This document shows, piece by piece, positions 42,616 through 53,794 of a stretch of DNA of 64,000 nt (the first letter of the stretch is position 1; the number at the start of each line of letters is the position of its first letter). A model generated the notes under the pieces. The model searched no databases. It was given only the letters and a program-made list of their open reading frames with translations, and was not told the origin of the DNA. The DNA is taken from NCBI GenBank assembly GCA_021495925.1, contig JAKEKT010000006.1, positions 248,001-312,000 of the forward strand, read 5' to 3'. The translations under genes were made by a program, and so were the position numbers. This DNA comes from Diplodia intermedia (taxonomy: Eukaryota; Ascomycota; Dothideomycetes; Botryosphaeriales; Botryosphaeriaceae).

Positions 42616-45553
42616 TTACGCTCCTCTCCATGGGCTGCCGCCTCTCCTCCTGCTTGTGCTGTCCCTCACCTCGTCCACACTTCTACGTCCAGCCTGGTGG
42701 GTGCCCAACTCGCTCATGGTGAATAGCAACGGTTCATCATCATCCAAGTTGGCAGCCACGCTGAGGGGCCTAGACGAGAAGCTGAAACGACTGCCGGCCC
42801 GGCTACTCCGTCCACTTACGAGACCGCTATCACTCTCACCACGCTCGGATGTGGCACTGCGCCTTCCGTCGCTCGGGCCGCTTTGCTGGACACGGGTGCG
42901 ATATGCAAGGCTCGGAGTTGTTGTGCGAGCTGCTCCGGCGGAGCGCGTGCGAGTGTGGCTGGTCAGAAGCGTCTGTGGGCTCGTCTCAGCATCGGCAGCG
43001 CCCTCGTCTTCGCCAGCAGGAGCCGAATCTGAAGTAGATGTTGGTTCTTGTACTCCAGCATGCAGCAGTTCGCTGAGGCTCAGATCTGGACGGTCATCGG
43101 TTGGCAGACTTGCACTACGCAAGCCAAACATTTCGGTCTCATCCTCAAGAGTGTTGCGATTCTGTTGGCTAACCGAAGAGCTGCGGCGGGCATAGGCCCA
43201 AGGGCGAGGCGAGGTGGGAATGTCAATGGCGTTGGATCCTTCGCGTTCGCGAGTGGTGGAGTCACTACCGGTATCGCCGGTTCCGGTCTCTTCTTCGAGT
43301 CGACGAACCCGCGGACTGCGGCTCCGGGTCTGTTCGGAGTAATCGATGATGCTGTTTGCACTTAGACGAGAAGGAATGGCAGGAGTGTGGGGCGTATGCG
43401 GAGAAATAGGCTTTCCGGGGCTGGAAGAAGTGGAGACTGATGCGCCGGCGATCATTCCAGGCACATTCGAGATCTGTCGGCTTGACGAACTGGAAGAGCG
43501 GTGCAAATGCAAGGACGAGGAGATGGAGTCAGAGAGTGCTGCGTTCGATTCGCGCATGCGTTGGTACTTCGACAATGCAGCAGTCGTGCGCCGCATAGAA
43601 GCATCACGAGACGCAGAATCTGTACGGTTCAAGCTCTTCAAATCCTTCTTCTGCTCCAATAGTTTCAGGAAGTCTGAAATGTTATCCTCGTCAGTCTGCA
43701 CTGAGCCCGAGCTTCCGCCTTCCAGTCGCTGTGCAGACGAGGAAGTACTGCCCTTTCCGCTACTGTTGTTGTCATCCTCAACCTTGCTGGAAGTGCCTCC
43801 GTAAGAGGGCCTATTGCGACGATTGCTAAAGCTGCTGCTGTAGCGGGAGATTGGCGCAGGCTTGGGAGAGCTAGAAGCCGAAGACGCAATAGCTGTTTCG
43901 TTGGGAAGCGAATGCCCGGTTGGTGCCCTCAATGCTGCCTGAGGAAGAGCGTTCAATGAGCTTCTGTTCCGCGTGTGGCCCAGAGCCGCATGGCCGGAGC
44001 CGGGCCTTCCCAGTGACGTGCCGGGCGAGTAGACGCCAGGCACAGGAGAAGAAGACAGCGATCCGGCCTTGAAAGGATTCGCAGGTTGGAACGACACCGA
44101 TGTCCTCCGGGGAGAAGCTGGACTCTCAGCATCCGCACCTCTCAGGGAAGACTTTGACCCGGTTGCAATGCGATGATTGGGTGGAATCTTCTGGGGCGGT
44201 GATTCAGGTGAACCCATATCCTTGGCGTTACGAAGAGCTGACATCGGGCTCGTTCCAGTGGCCCCCGCCTGGTGGAACGTAGACAAGCTTCCATAAGCCT
44301 CACCCCGCCCATGCATGTCCGTCTGGGGATTTCTACCTGTGGGCAATGATCCGGGAACACGCTCGGGATAAGAAGGCGGAAAAGAGTAGTCGTCCATACC
44401 CATGAAGTGGGAGCTCAGAACAGACTCAGACTTCTCGACGCGGAAATCAGTATTGCCCCTGTACTGGACTTGAATACCTAAGAGGCCAATAGGTGATTTG
44501 ACTGAATCGAACTCGTGCGATTGTGCCTTGGAATCAGCGCCCGGGTAGAGTGGGAGGTCCAGAGTGTCTCTTCGTGGGCTCTTGAACATGCCGTTTGAAA
44601 TGCGGTATCTCAGAGGCAACATGGGATGTGTCGTAGGCTGTTTAGTAATTTGCCTGTAGTATCTCCATGCAGGTAGAAATCTTGTGTAAGTGTACAACGA
44701 GCGGAACAGTGGAATCCCGTTCTTGTAGACAAGCGGTAACATCCTGTTGGCATCGGGATCCATCTTCTGGTTATCCGTGACTTCGACGTTCCATCGTTCC
44801 AAGACAACCTGAGTAGGTCGGCCGGACCGGCTGGAGGGTCGTGTTGTCGCCGGAGTAGATCCGTTCAACGCCTCAGCTACATCCCAGAGCTTTCCATGCT
44901 CATCCACAATGGCTAGAGCTTCGCCATCCGCCAGATCCTTTGTATCCAGGTATACCTCGATGCAGAGAGGAGGCGGCGGACTGTTGACGAGGTCGGTCGC
45001 TGTCCATTCACGGAGGTCATCGTTGTAGGCATCCGTTTCATCGAGCAGAAGGCTAAACTACGGTCGGGGTTATTACTGCATCCCCAATGAAAGTTGCCTG
45101 GAAGTGGCATCAGGTTGTGGGAGAGTGGAAGAAGTGTTACTTACCCATTTGCTCTGGCGAAGCTCACCCCTGGCACTGAAAGCCTTCGGAAGCTCGGTTC
45201 TCGCGGACAGCACTGTGAGCGTCGCCTTCTTGAAGAATTGCTGAGAGGGACGATTAGTCAGAAGAAGATCCACAATAATATGGTGCTCAACGTACCATGA
45301 TGACCTGATTGAGCTTCTTCTGCGTGCGCTCCTCCTCGGTCTCTCCATAGAAGTCGGGCTCACCGCCATCGCTGGCTTTCTCAATGTAATCGGAACCGGT
45401 GTCACTGCGAGCAGTTGCATGCGACGCCACCGTCGATGCAGACTCGGAACGTATGTGAGCCATGTCTCTCGGGTTGTTCGTTCTGGAAGGGTTCGTGCGC
45501 GGCGAGTTTGCCGAGGAGGCGGCTCTCGGAGACGGGCGTGGATGTTGGTGCAT
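42616..45553 (-). CDS. ATG13: Autophagy protein Atg13
   Basis: Exons are 45553-45296, 45240-45145 and 45057-42616 (introns 55 and 87 bp), giving 931 aa. Atg13 is the regulatory subunit of the Atg1 kinase complex that starts autophagosome formation and links it to TOR signalling. The HORMA-type N-terminal domain is seen across exons 1-3: KKLNQVIMQFFKKATLTVLSAR, FSLLLDETDAYNDDLREW, PPPPLCIEVYLDTKDLADGE, LVYKNGIPLFRSLYTYTRFLPAWRYYRQI and PLRYRISNG. The long Ser/Pro-rich rest is disordered, as in yeast, and would carry the Atg1- and Atg17-binding and phosphorylation sites. A conserved short part is ISDFLKLLEQKKDLKSL. The ATG at 45553 is the first in frame. Confidence 0.95.
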
Positions 45554-47422
45554 AACGGCGGCCAAGCTTCGAGAGCACTGGGAGAGGGAAGATGCGGGTG
45601 GTGCGAAGCTGAGATGAGTGCGCGGTGTCTAAGGGAAGTGTGCAAGATGGAAACCTGGGTACCAAGCCATTACGAGCGAGCGCAGTCAGGATTGTAGCTT
45701 TGGTGCAGTGTCAGCGGCGGGCCCGCAGTGGGGTAGCAAGGCTTTTTTCGCAGGCTCCAGGATTCTCAAGGTGGTGAGGGCGACGGGGCGCTCAGGCAGC
45801 CATGATCGTCGAGGTTGGCGCGGCTGTATCTAGGATGCCTCAGGCGGCGAAATAGGTCGGCGGAGCTCTGCGCTCACAGCGTCGTATGCGAAGGCGCGCT
45901 CGTGGGGATGGAGCGCAGGTACGCGGCGTGTAGGCGCCAGGAGAGGGTGTTGGAGAGGCAGAGTGGTGCGAACGAGTCAAGAGTGCCAAAGTGCAAATGC
46001 TAGCTCCATGTGACTGGTCCGAGTGACGCTGATGACTGGGAGGTCGACTAGGGCTGCAGGTACCGAGAGGGAGACGGCACGGCTGAGGTTGGGTGAGCTC
46101 GGGCGGAGATTGAAGGGAGAGAGAGGCGTGCAGCGGCTGTGGGCGAGAGGAGAGAAGGAGAGACGTGCACAGGGTCGGGGCGTGGATGCTGGCGTGGAGG
46201 TGTACGAGCAGAGCAACGGTCTGGGGGAGCTCACGGGCGATCCGCGGCAGCGAAGCCGGCGCGCTAAGCCGCCAGCTCCGCGTGGGTGCTGTGGGGCGGC
46301 CACACAGGGCGGCGACTCACCTGGCGGGCGAAGTGATGCTGGCGCAAGTCGACCGTTCGGAACGCTGGACTGCACGCTGCGATGTGCGCCGCTGCTGTCG
46401 CTCTCCCGCCGGCGAGGATGGCGACGGCCGCGACTCTCTCTGGCTGGATGCGCGCCCAGCATGCATCAGGCACGCGCCGGTTTAGGCCCGACCGCCGCTG
46501 ACCGGTGCGTGACTTGGTCTCGTGCTGTCGTCGCGCTGCTCTATCATCGCAGTCGTTGCCGTGCCAGCGATTGGTTGGCGCGGACAAAGCGGCCGCCGTC
46601 CTTTGACGCTCAACACCAGCGATGGCGTCTCCTTATCGCGCCAGCTCAAGCTCCGCATTAGCACCCGCAACCCGCCCGGCCTACTCCCCCATTGGCCTCG
46701 CTCCTGCCGCGGCGCTCGACTGTCACCGCCCGAAGCGCGTCGGCCCATGGCGTCAGCGAGTATGCCACGCCGAGGCAGTCGACGTTGTGCCATCATAAAC
46801 GGCGCCTACCAACGCACCTCGCCTGGCTGTCCGCGCACAGGCGCTCGCGCCCATCTCTGCGCCGGCGCACGCTTTGATGTCCTCGACGCCCGCGCGCGTT
46901 TGCTGGCACGCAGGTCAGTGAGGTGTCTGGGCTCCGCAGCGCTCACGCTCAGCCTCATGCCCAGCAGCGCCACGGCCGCGGTGGTCGAAGGATCGCACGC
47001 GTCGGGAAGCTCATCACACATCAGTGCTATGACGTTATCTTCAGCCTCGTTGGGCGTGTGACGGCACCAGCGACTCAGGCGCCTCCTCGGACGGGCTAGG
47101 GGCGCTGCAAGGTAACCAGCACCGCAACGTGCGATGACGGAGGAACACTAACCTTATTCCCTGTGTGCTCAACCAAGGAGAAAGTCGTGGTTATTTCGCT
47201 CGAACACTGCAGCCGCTGCTCGGCCCCGGCAGGACGAGCCGAGAGGCCCGGACTTGAAGGGTCCAATCTTCAACGGGGGCCCCGTCAGTGCACAGTGAAA
47301 CCGCCGTCAGCCACCTGCCCTCGCCACCATGGAAACCGCTCACTTCCTTTGCTCACGCGCCGCGTCTACTTCTCGAAAATCCCACCCCCCGATCTCGATT
47401 TCGACTGGCCAGGCCACGGAAG
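45554..47422. promoter_or_regulatory. 1.9-kb divergent upstream region, ATG13 / deaminase-family gene
   Basis: This separates two divergent start codons. It is GC-rich throughout, so long frames occur on both strands (for example 46023-46661 plus), but they are Arg/Ala-rich and lack any domain or plausible start. No RNA gene or repeat was recognised. Confidence 0.45.
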
Positions 47423-48487
47423 ATGGAAGACCAATTCATTCGTGAGCTGCCTAAATTGGAACTTCATGTCCACATCGAGGGTACATTGACTCCTGAGTTC
47501 CGCTGGAAATTCGCTCGGAAGAACCATGTGCCCCTGCCGTACGAATCGTTGGATGCCCTGCGCAGCAGCTACCAGACCATGTACAATCACCGTAAAGAGC
47601 TTCACGGGGACAACGGCCTGCCGACATTTCTAGAAGTGTACTATGGTGGGGTCGAGGTTCTCCGCACCGAAGACGACTTCTACGAGCTCGCTATGCAATA
47701 CTTGCGCAAAGCATCGTCCATGAACGTGCGTTACGCTGAGCCGTTTTTCGACATTCAAGCGCACACGAGGCGCGGCGTTCCCGTAGCCGCTGTCATGGAA
47801 GGCTTGACCCGCGCAAAGGCAGACGCTGCAAGTGAGCTGGACGTCCGTTGCAACTGGATTCTCTGTTTTCTGCGAGACATGAGCCCGGAATCGGCAATGC
47901 AAGCCTACGAGGCGTGCAGGCCCTATCAAGGCACGGTCTTTCTCGGCGTTGGGCTCGATAGCAACGAGTACAACCGGCCGCCGACGCTGTTTGATGCCGT
48001 ATTCCAGCGGGCAAGAGCGGACGGCCTCAAGATCACAAGCCACTGCGACGTTGGGCAAAAGGACACGCACGCGCACATCGAGCAGGTTGCGAGCCGAATT
48101 GCTGGTCACGGCGCCGATAGAATCGACCACGGACTGAACGCCGCTGAAAGGCCGGAACTGATGGAGCTGATCAGGAGGAGAGATCTGGGTATGACACTTT
48201 GTCCGCATGCTTACCACCGTCGCAACCCCACCGAATACGTCTTCCCGCTAGTGCGGAAACTTTTCGATGCCGGTATCAAAGTCACGGTCAACTCCGACGA
48301 CCCGACATACATGCACAACATGTGGGTGGAGGATAATCTGAGGCTCGTGCAGCAACACTGCCACTTCACGCGACGTGAGCTGATACGCTTGCAAATGCAC
48401 GCTGTCGACATATCTTGGTGTGACCTCGATCTCAAGGGGAAGCTTATGGAAGAGTTGACGAGATTTGGCCAGGTCTGGTGCGACTAA
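47423..48487 (+). CDS. Adenine/adenosine deaminase-family amidohydrolase with HCDV in place of HAGE
   Basis: This is a single exon of 354 aa, the usual length for Aah1-type enzymes. The fold's metal and substrate motifs are present: LPKLELHVHIEG with His15 and His17, LGVGLDSNE at 174-182, RIDHGLNAAERPEL with His236, and VTVNSDDPTYM with Asp292 and Asp293. The block that reads HAGE in adenosine and adenine deaminases reads His207-Cys-Asp-Val here, so the usual catalytic Glu is absent from its place. From memory a fungal subgroup shares HCDV, so this may mark a different substrate or proton donor rather than an inactive enzyme. Deamination of a purine or related amine is likely but unproven. 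The next gene, an allantoate-type permease, would fit purine or nitrogen use. The first ATG in frame is 47423. Confidence 0.88.
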   Translation: MEDQFIRELPKLELHVHIEGTLTPEFRWKFARKNHVPLPYESLDALRSSYQTMYNHRKELHGDNGLPTFLEVYYGGVEVLRTEDDFYELAMQYLRKASSMNVRYAEPFFDIQAHTRRGVPVAAVMEGLTRAKADAASELDVRCNWILCFLRDMSPESAMQAYEACRPYQGTVFLGVGLDSNEYNRPPTLFDAVFQRARADGLKITSHCDVGQKDTHAHIEQVASRIAGHGADRIDHGLNAAERPELMELIRRRDLGMTLCPHAYHRRNPTEYVFPLVRKLFDAGIKVTVNSDDPTYMHNMWVEDNLRLVQQHCHFTRRELIRLQMHAVDISWCDLDLKGKLMEELTRFGQVWCD

Positions 48488-48926
48488 ATCCGACCCCCGA
48501 ACGGCTGGACGTTATCGAACACGCGTCTCGTCAATGAACATGTTGTAGTTCTTGAACCCTTTTCATTGATGCTTGGACGATGCAAAACTGGAGCATGCGC
48601 ACCATACGAGAGGATGCACCTAACTGCCCAGAACCATGCGCGATACTAAGGCGACTGGCTAGAGGCAAATCTGAGGCAGATGCACTAGGCGCGAGGGCTT
48701 ATCTTGTGTTCTTGGCAACTTCAACTGCGAACACATTTCAGCCAAACAACATCTCTTCATTGTCATTTAGCTAGCCGCCACTGACCAGCAATCCATGCAA
48801 CTGAGCCGCCTCCAGAAGCCCGTGTAACGTCGAAATAGCCGACAGCCGACGAGTCGGGCCATGCGCGGGCAGGCCGATCACCGCCCTCACCGATAGCGAT
48901 AACCACGCCTGCAAGGAAACAAGCCT
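48488..48926. other. Intergenic region between deaminase and permease genes
   Basis: These 439 bp lie between two genes on the same strand. No gene is supported. They serve as the 3' UTR and promoter of the permease. Confidence 0.45.
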
Positions 48927-50692
48927 ATGCATAAAACCCGAAGGATCATGTCCACGACGCCTAGTGGGACTTCTGCTGCCTCATCGACGACTCCCGGCCG
49001 TTCCCCGGAGCTGTCATCGTCGTCTCGAGCCTGGCCGCCACTTTCTGCCTCAGGCTCCAAACACCCCCGCCGCCGGCCTGCTGATTCAACCACACCACTC
49101 TTGGCAGACGACGATATGATCGACAAAGACGCCGAGGTTACGGCCACCGCTTCTGAGGCCGGAGAATGGCAGGGTGGAGAGGGCCACGTTGACTCTGCGC
49201 TGGCCAAGAGAGTATTGCGGAAAATTGATATGCGGTTGATACCTTTATTGTTCATAACCTACAACTTGAATTTCATGGACAAGACAATTCTCTCGAGCGC
49301 ATCCGTATTCGGCTTGAAGGATTCCACGGTAAGCTGTGATGAATCAAAACCTCGAGCCATGAGCACTAACTGTTGGTAGAATCTCCACGGCACACAGTAT
49401 AGCTGGGTATCCTCGGTACGTCTACACTTGCTGCGCTGTGGTTCCTACCGCTAATGATGTTGCAGGTATTCTACTTCGGCTACCTCTTTTGGTCGTACCC
49501 GACCTCTATCCTAATCCAGCGCCTGCCGATTGGCAAGTATGTGGCTATCAACACCTTCTTCTGGGGAGCTGTCGTCGCCTTCACTGCCGCTTGCACGAAT
49601 TTCGGAGGTCTCATCGCCGTACGATTCCTTCTTGGCGTAGCAGAGGCCACCATCTCCCCGGCATTTCTCTATATAACCTCGTCATGGTTTACCAGAGCCG
49701 AAATCCCCACGCGCGTCGGCATCTGGTTCGCCGGTAACTCGCTGGGCGGCGTGTTCGCCAGCTTCATCGCCTACGGAATTGGCCATATCTCGCACCCACT
49801 CCAGCCGTGGCAATGGCTCTTCATCGTCCTCGGAATCGCGACCTTCGTCTGGGGCCTACCTCTGTACTTCCTGCTGCCCGACTCCATCTCCTCGGCCAAC
49901 TTCCTCACCGCCGAGGAGAAGCGCTGCGCAGAGCAGCGCGTGGCCGTGGCCGGCACGGGCAAAGCCAAGCACACGTGGCAGCCGTCGCAGCTTCGCGAGT
50001 GCCTGCTCGACCCGAAAACGTACTTCTTCTTCGCCATCTCGCTGCTGACGCAGATCCCGAACGGCGGGACGCAGAACTTCGGCAACCTCGTGCTCAAAGG
50101 CTTCGGCTTCACGTCGCTGCAGACGACGCTCGTCACGCTGCCGTCGTCCTTCATCGCCTTCTTCACCATCATGGGCACGGGCCGGCTCGCGGGCCGCTTC
50201 GCCAACGTCGCCACCTACCTGATCGTCGCCGTCGTGCTGTGCCCCGTCGCCGGCTCCGCCATCATCTACGCGACGGGCGTGCCGCGCGGCGTCAAGCTGT
50301 TCGGCTACTACCTGCTGTCGACCGGCCCCGGCGCCATCCCGCTCGCCATGAGCTTGGTCGGCGTCAACTACAAGGGCAGCACCAAGAAGATGAGCATGAC
50401 GGCCATCCTGTTCTGCGCGTACTGCGCCGGAAACATCGCCGGCCCGCAGTTCTTTGTCGAGAGCGAAGCTCCGCATTATCCGACGGCGTTCAGGGCCATC
50501 CTGATTTGCTACGCGTTAGTTGTGGGCGTCGCGATGGGGCTGAGGGCGTATTTGATTTGGGAGAATAAAAGGAGGGACCGGAAGGAAGGGGTGGTGGATG
50601 GCGATGGAGGGGCCGGGGAAACGGTGGATGCGGAAGGGGAAGATGAGGAGCTGACGGATTGGTCGACCAAGGGATTCAGGTACAGGATGTGA
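48927..50692 (+). CDS. MFS permease, allantoate/anion:cation symporter (Dal5-like) family
   Basis: Exons are 48927-49328, 49380-49415 (only 36 nt) and 49466-50692, giving 554 aa. Introns are 51 and 50 bp. The family start ALAKRVLRKIDMRLIPLLFITYNLNFMDKT lies after a Ser/Thr/Pro-rich tail of about 95 residues. Splicing joins KDST to NLHGTQYSWVSS to VFYFGYLFWSYPTSILIQRL, matching the family's loop between helices 1 and 2. Later marks are RFLLGVAEATISPAFLYITSSWF and GNIAGPQFF. About 12 membrane helices are expected. Dal5-like proteins import allantoate, ureidosuccinate, nicotinate, small peptides or similar anions. The substrate here is unknown. A second ATG at 48948 is also possible as start. 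Confidence 0.93.
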
Positions 50693-51933
50693 GGATTAGG
50701 ACCGGTAAGATCTAAGAGTCACGTATTATGGGCTCATAACCTCAGGATGAGAGTTGATTCGAGATGGATGTCAGATTTCTAGATATTTCAAGAGCAGTAG
50801 CCGAAGATCGGATTTGCTCACGCACTTTTTCCCCAAAAACGGCCAGAGGTTGTAAAAATTCCAGAGTCACATCCAAGGTTCAACAAAGCTCAAGACCAAT
50901 GCCAGCTTCAGCCATCTGACACTATGCCAAAAGCGGTATCCTGGTCAATTGACAGCCTTCGCAGCCTCGCCGCCACAACCAATGCTTTGTTCACATTTCA
51001 AGGTATGTCTCACATAACACGCCCGTCAGACGGTCCGTATTTCCTGTACGACGCCGCGCCTCTGAAAAAGGAGCTTAGCAAGGTTACACAACGGCTACCA
51101 CCCGCGCCTTGGTTCACCAAGCCAAGCTGGCTGAATGCGGTGTGGCTTGATCAGAAACGCGGGGTTTGACTTGGCACTTTACCGCCGTTGGGTGCCCTCG
51201 TCTTCCACATTCTACCGAACCAGTGATCGTGGCTTTGTATGCTGTGGTCCTAAGGCTTGCAGCTTCTAGAAGTTCAACTTTTTTGAACTCTTTGAGTTTC
51301 TTATGAGAATGGCTGCTGGGGTATTCATCTACCGGACGTCTGATCACCAATGTTTTTGGCAGCACAATCGTCGATCCCGTTGAGCCAAACACAATCATTT
51401 TGTGTTTCTTACTGTTACACAACAGACACCTCCTAGTCGGGTGACCTATCACAGCGTCCAGACCCTAGAGACTTCAGGGAATTGTCGTTGACGCGACAAA
51501 TTGGACGACGTGGGCTCACGTAGCTCTTCAACGCAAATGCCGATGCATACTCGCTACTGGAATCAGCAATGTCTACTTCCAGCCATCCCGCTCTTGGCTG
51601 CCGCCCCCGTTATTCCCCTAGACCGCCGAGCGCTTCTCTCATCCATCACGCAGTTAGCCCGGAGTCCGGTTCTTTCCCATGCACTCCCCGGCCGCATTGG
51701 CCAACTCTTGCAGCACGCTCCGCTGCGCCGTGTCCCCAACTGGCGGATAAATGTCGAGAGCAACGGAAATACAGCCACGCTGAAGAACTATATACATGCC
51801 CTGATCTCCGCAGCTCGGTCAGAAGGTGTTCCAGTGGTTTGTGCGAGCGAGCGAGCTGCTTCGGACAGGACACCCTTCAGAAGACCATTGTTCTCCCGCT
51901 GCCGAGCTACACGACTGAACCACCACCGTAACC
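50693..51933. other. Intergenic region between two permease genes
   Basis: These 1241 bp include a small inverted repeat AGTTCAA...TTGAACT at 51271-51289. Short frames (50924-51169 plus, 81 codons; 51114-51452 minus, 112 codons) have no recognisable domain and no splice partners. I do not call them genes. Confidence 0.45.
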
Positions 51934-53680
51934 ATGGGCATCACATCCCACGCTGATGGGGCGGCGGACCCTATCCTGCAGCGCATGGCCGACGAGGACA
52001 AGGTGCCATGGTACAAGAAGCCGAACATGCGCAAGCTCTACTTCCTGCTGTTTCCAACGTGTATGGGTGTCGAGATGACGTCCGGCTTCGACTCGCAGAT
52101 GATCAACGCAGTCCAGCTGGTCGATCCGTGGAAGGAATGTCAGTTTTACTTCCCCTGTTTCCATGCCGCTGCTGACGGGCTCCTTAGACTTCAACTACCC
52201 GACGGGCTCACTGAAGGGCATCATCGCGGCCATCTACTCCCTCGGCGCCATCTGCGCCCTTCCATTCATTCCACTCGTCAACGATCGCTTCGGGCGCCGC
52301 TGGTGCATCTTCTTCGGCTCCAGCGTCATGATCGTCGGAGCACTTCTGCAAGGCTTCTCAGACGGAGGTACGTGGACTTCCTCGCCACTACTAACCATTC
52401 CCAAGTCCTGACCACGGAACTTTCTACAGTGGCAATGTACCTCGTAGCGCGGTTCCTTCTCGGCTTCGGCATCCCCTTCTGCATCGTCGCAGCCTCGTCC
52501 CTGATGGGCGAGCTGGGCTACCCCAAAGAGCGGCCGATCCTCACCTCGATGTTCAACGCATGCTGGTTCGTCGGCTCCATCCTCGCGGCCGGCATCACCT
52601 TCGGCACGCAGCAAGTGCCATCGGACTGGGCGTGGCGGATCCCGTCGCTGCTGCAAGCGGTGCCGTCGGTGCTGCAAGTGACGTGCATCTTCCTCGTCCC
52701 GGAGTCGCCGCGCTTCCTCATCAGCCGCGACCGGCACGACGAGGCGCTGGCGATCCTGGTCAAGTACCACGCCGAGGGCGACGCGGGCTCGGACTTCGCG
52801 CGCGCCGAGATGGCGCAGATCCAATCGACCATCAGGCTCGAGCTCGAGCACAGCAGGCAGTCCTGGCTCGACCTCGTGCGGACGGCGGGCATGCGGCGGC
52901 GGGTGCTCATCTGCTCGCTGCTCGGCCTGTTCACGCAGTGGAGCGGCAACACGCTCATCAGCTACTACCTCGACGACCTGCTCACGCTCATGGGCTTCCG
53001 CGACCCGCAGTTCAAGGGCAAGCTCAACGTCGGCCTCACGTGCTGGCAGTTCGTCAACGGCATGGCCGTCGCCCTCGTCGTCAAGCGCTTCCGCCGCCGC
53101 GCCATGTACCTGACGTGCACCGTCGCCCTGCTCGCCGTCTACGTTGGCTGGACCGTCTCCATGGAGCGCTTCCTCACCTCCGGCTCCGTCGCCGCCGCCC
53201 GCCTCACCCTCTTCTTCATCTTCCTCTACTCGCCCGCCTACAACATCGGCTACAACGCGCTGACCTACACTTACCTCGTCGAGCTGTTCCCCTACGCCCA
53301 GCGTGCCAGCGGCCTGTCGGTGTTCCAGTTCTGGGGACGGGGCGCCGGCTTCTTCACGACTTTCGTGAATCCGATCGGGTTGGAGGAGATCAAGTGGATG
53401 TGGTTGCTGGTCTATTGCTGTTGGATAGCATTCGAAATCGTCGTCGTGTACGTCTTGTTCCCCGAGACCAGTGGGAGGACGTTGGAGGAGCTGGCGTTCC
53501 GTAGGTCTCCACTTGTCCCATTACCCCCCGGGTTGCGCTTGATGCTAACAGGACGAAGTGTTCGAGGACAAGCAGCTCGCAGACGAAACGACCGCGGCAG
53601 TGGAAAAACAGATCCATCACGAGGATATGCCGGCGAAGGACGGGGTAACCAGCCACGTCGAGGCAGTTCGGTCGGCCTGA
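51934..53680 (+). CDS. MFS sugar transporter (hexose/lactose permease-like)
   Basis: Exons are 51934-52138, 52188-52367, 52430-53500 and 53559-53680 (introns 49, 62 and 58 bp), giving 525 aa. Sugar-porter marks are NDRFGRRWCIFFGS, VAMYLVARFLLGFGIPF, VPESPRFLI, NIGYNALTYTYLVELFPYAQRA and FPETSGRTLEEL. Intron 3 was placed at the acceptor GACGAAG (53558) because it restores LEELAFLFEDK, the usual end of these permeases, and leads to a stop at 53678. The nearer ACAG acceptor at 53551 gives a long Arg-rich tail and is probably not used. There are 12 helices. The N-tail is short (MGITSHADGAADPILQ). It resembles fungal lactose/cellodextrin-type permeases, but specificity is not certain. Confidence 0.93.
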
Positions 53681-53794
53681 AAGTACAGAAGGAGAGAAGT
53701 CACGGTTTATTTTGGGAATTTTTGCAGTGCTTTTGCGTTGATTATAGCCTTACGGTGTGGAAATGGTATCTTGATATGAACACAATCCGCGCTT

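Noticed and set aside
46023..47061. Frames of 179 and 212 codons between ATG13 and the deaminase-family gene
   Set aside because: No domain, many overlapping alternatives and high Arg content. Probably chance in GC-rich DNA.
50924..51452. Opposing frames of 81 and 112 codons between the two permeases
   Set aside because: No recognisable family and no splice continuation. Each could be chance.
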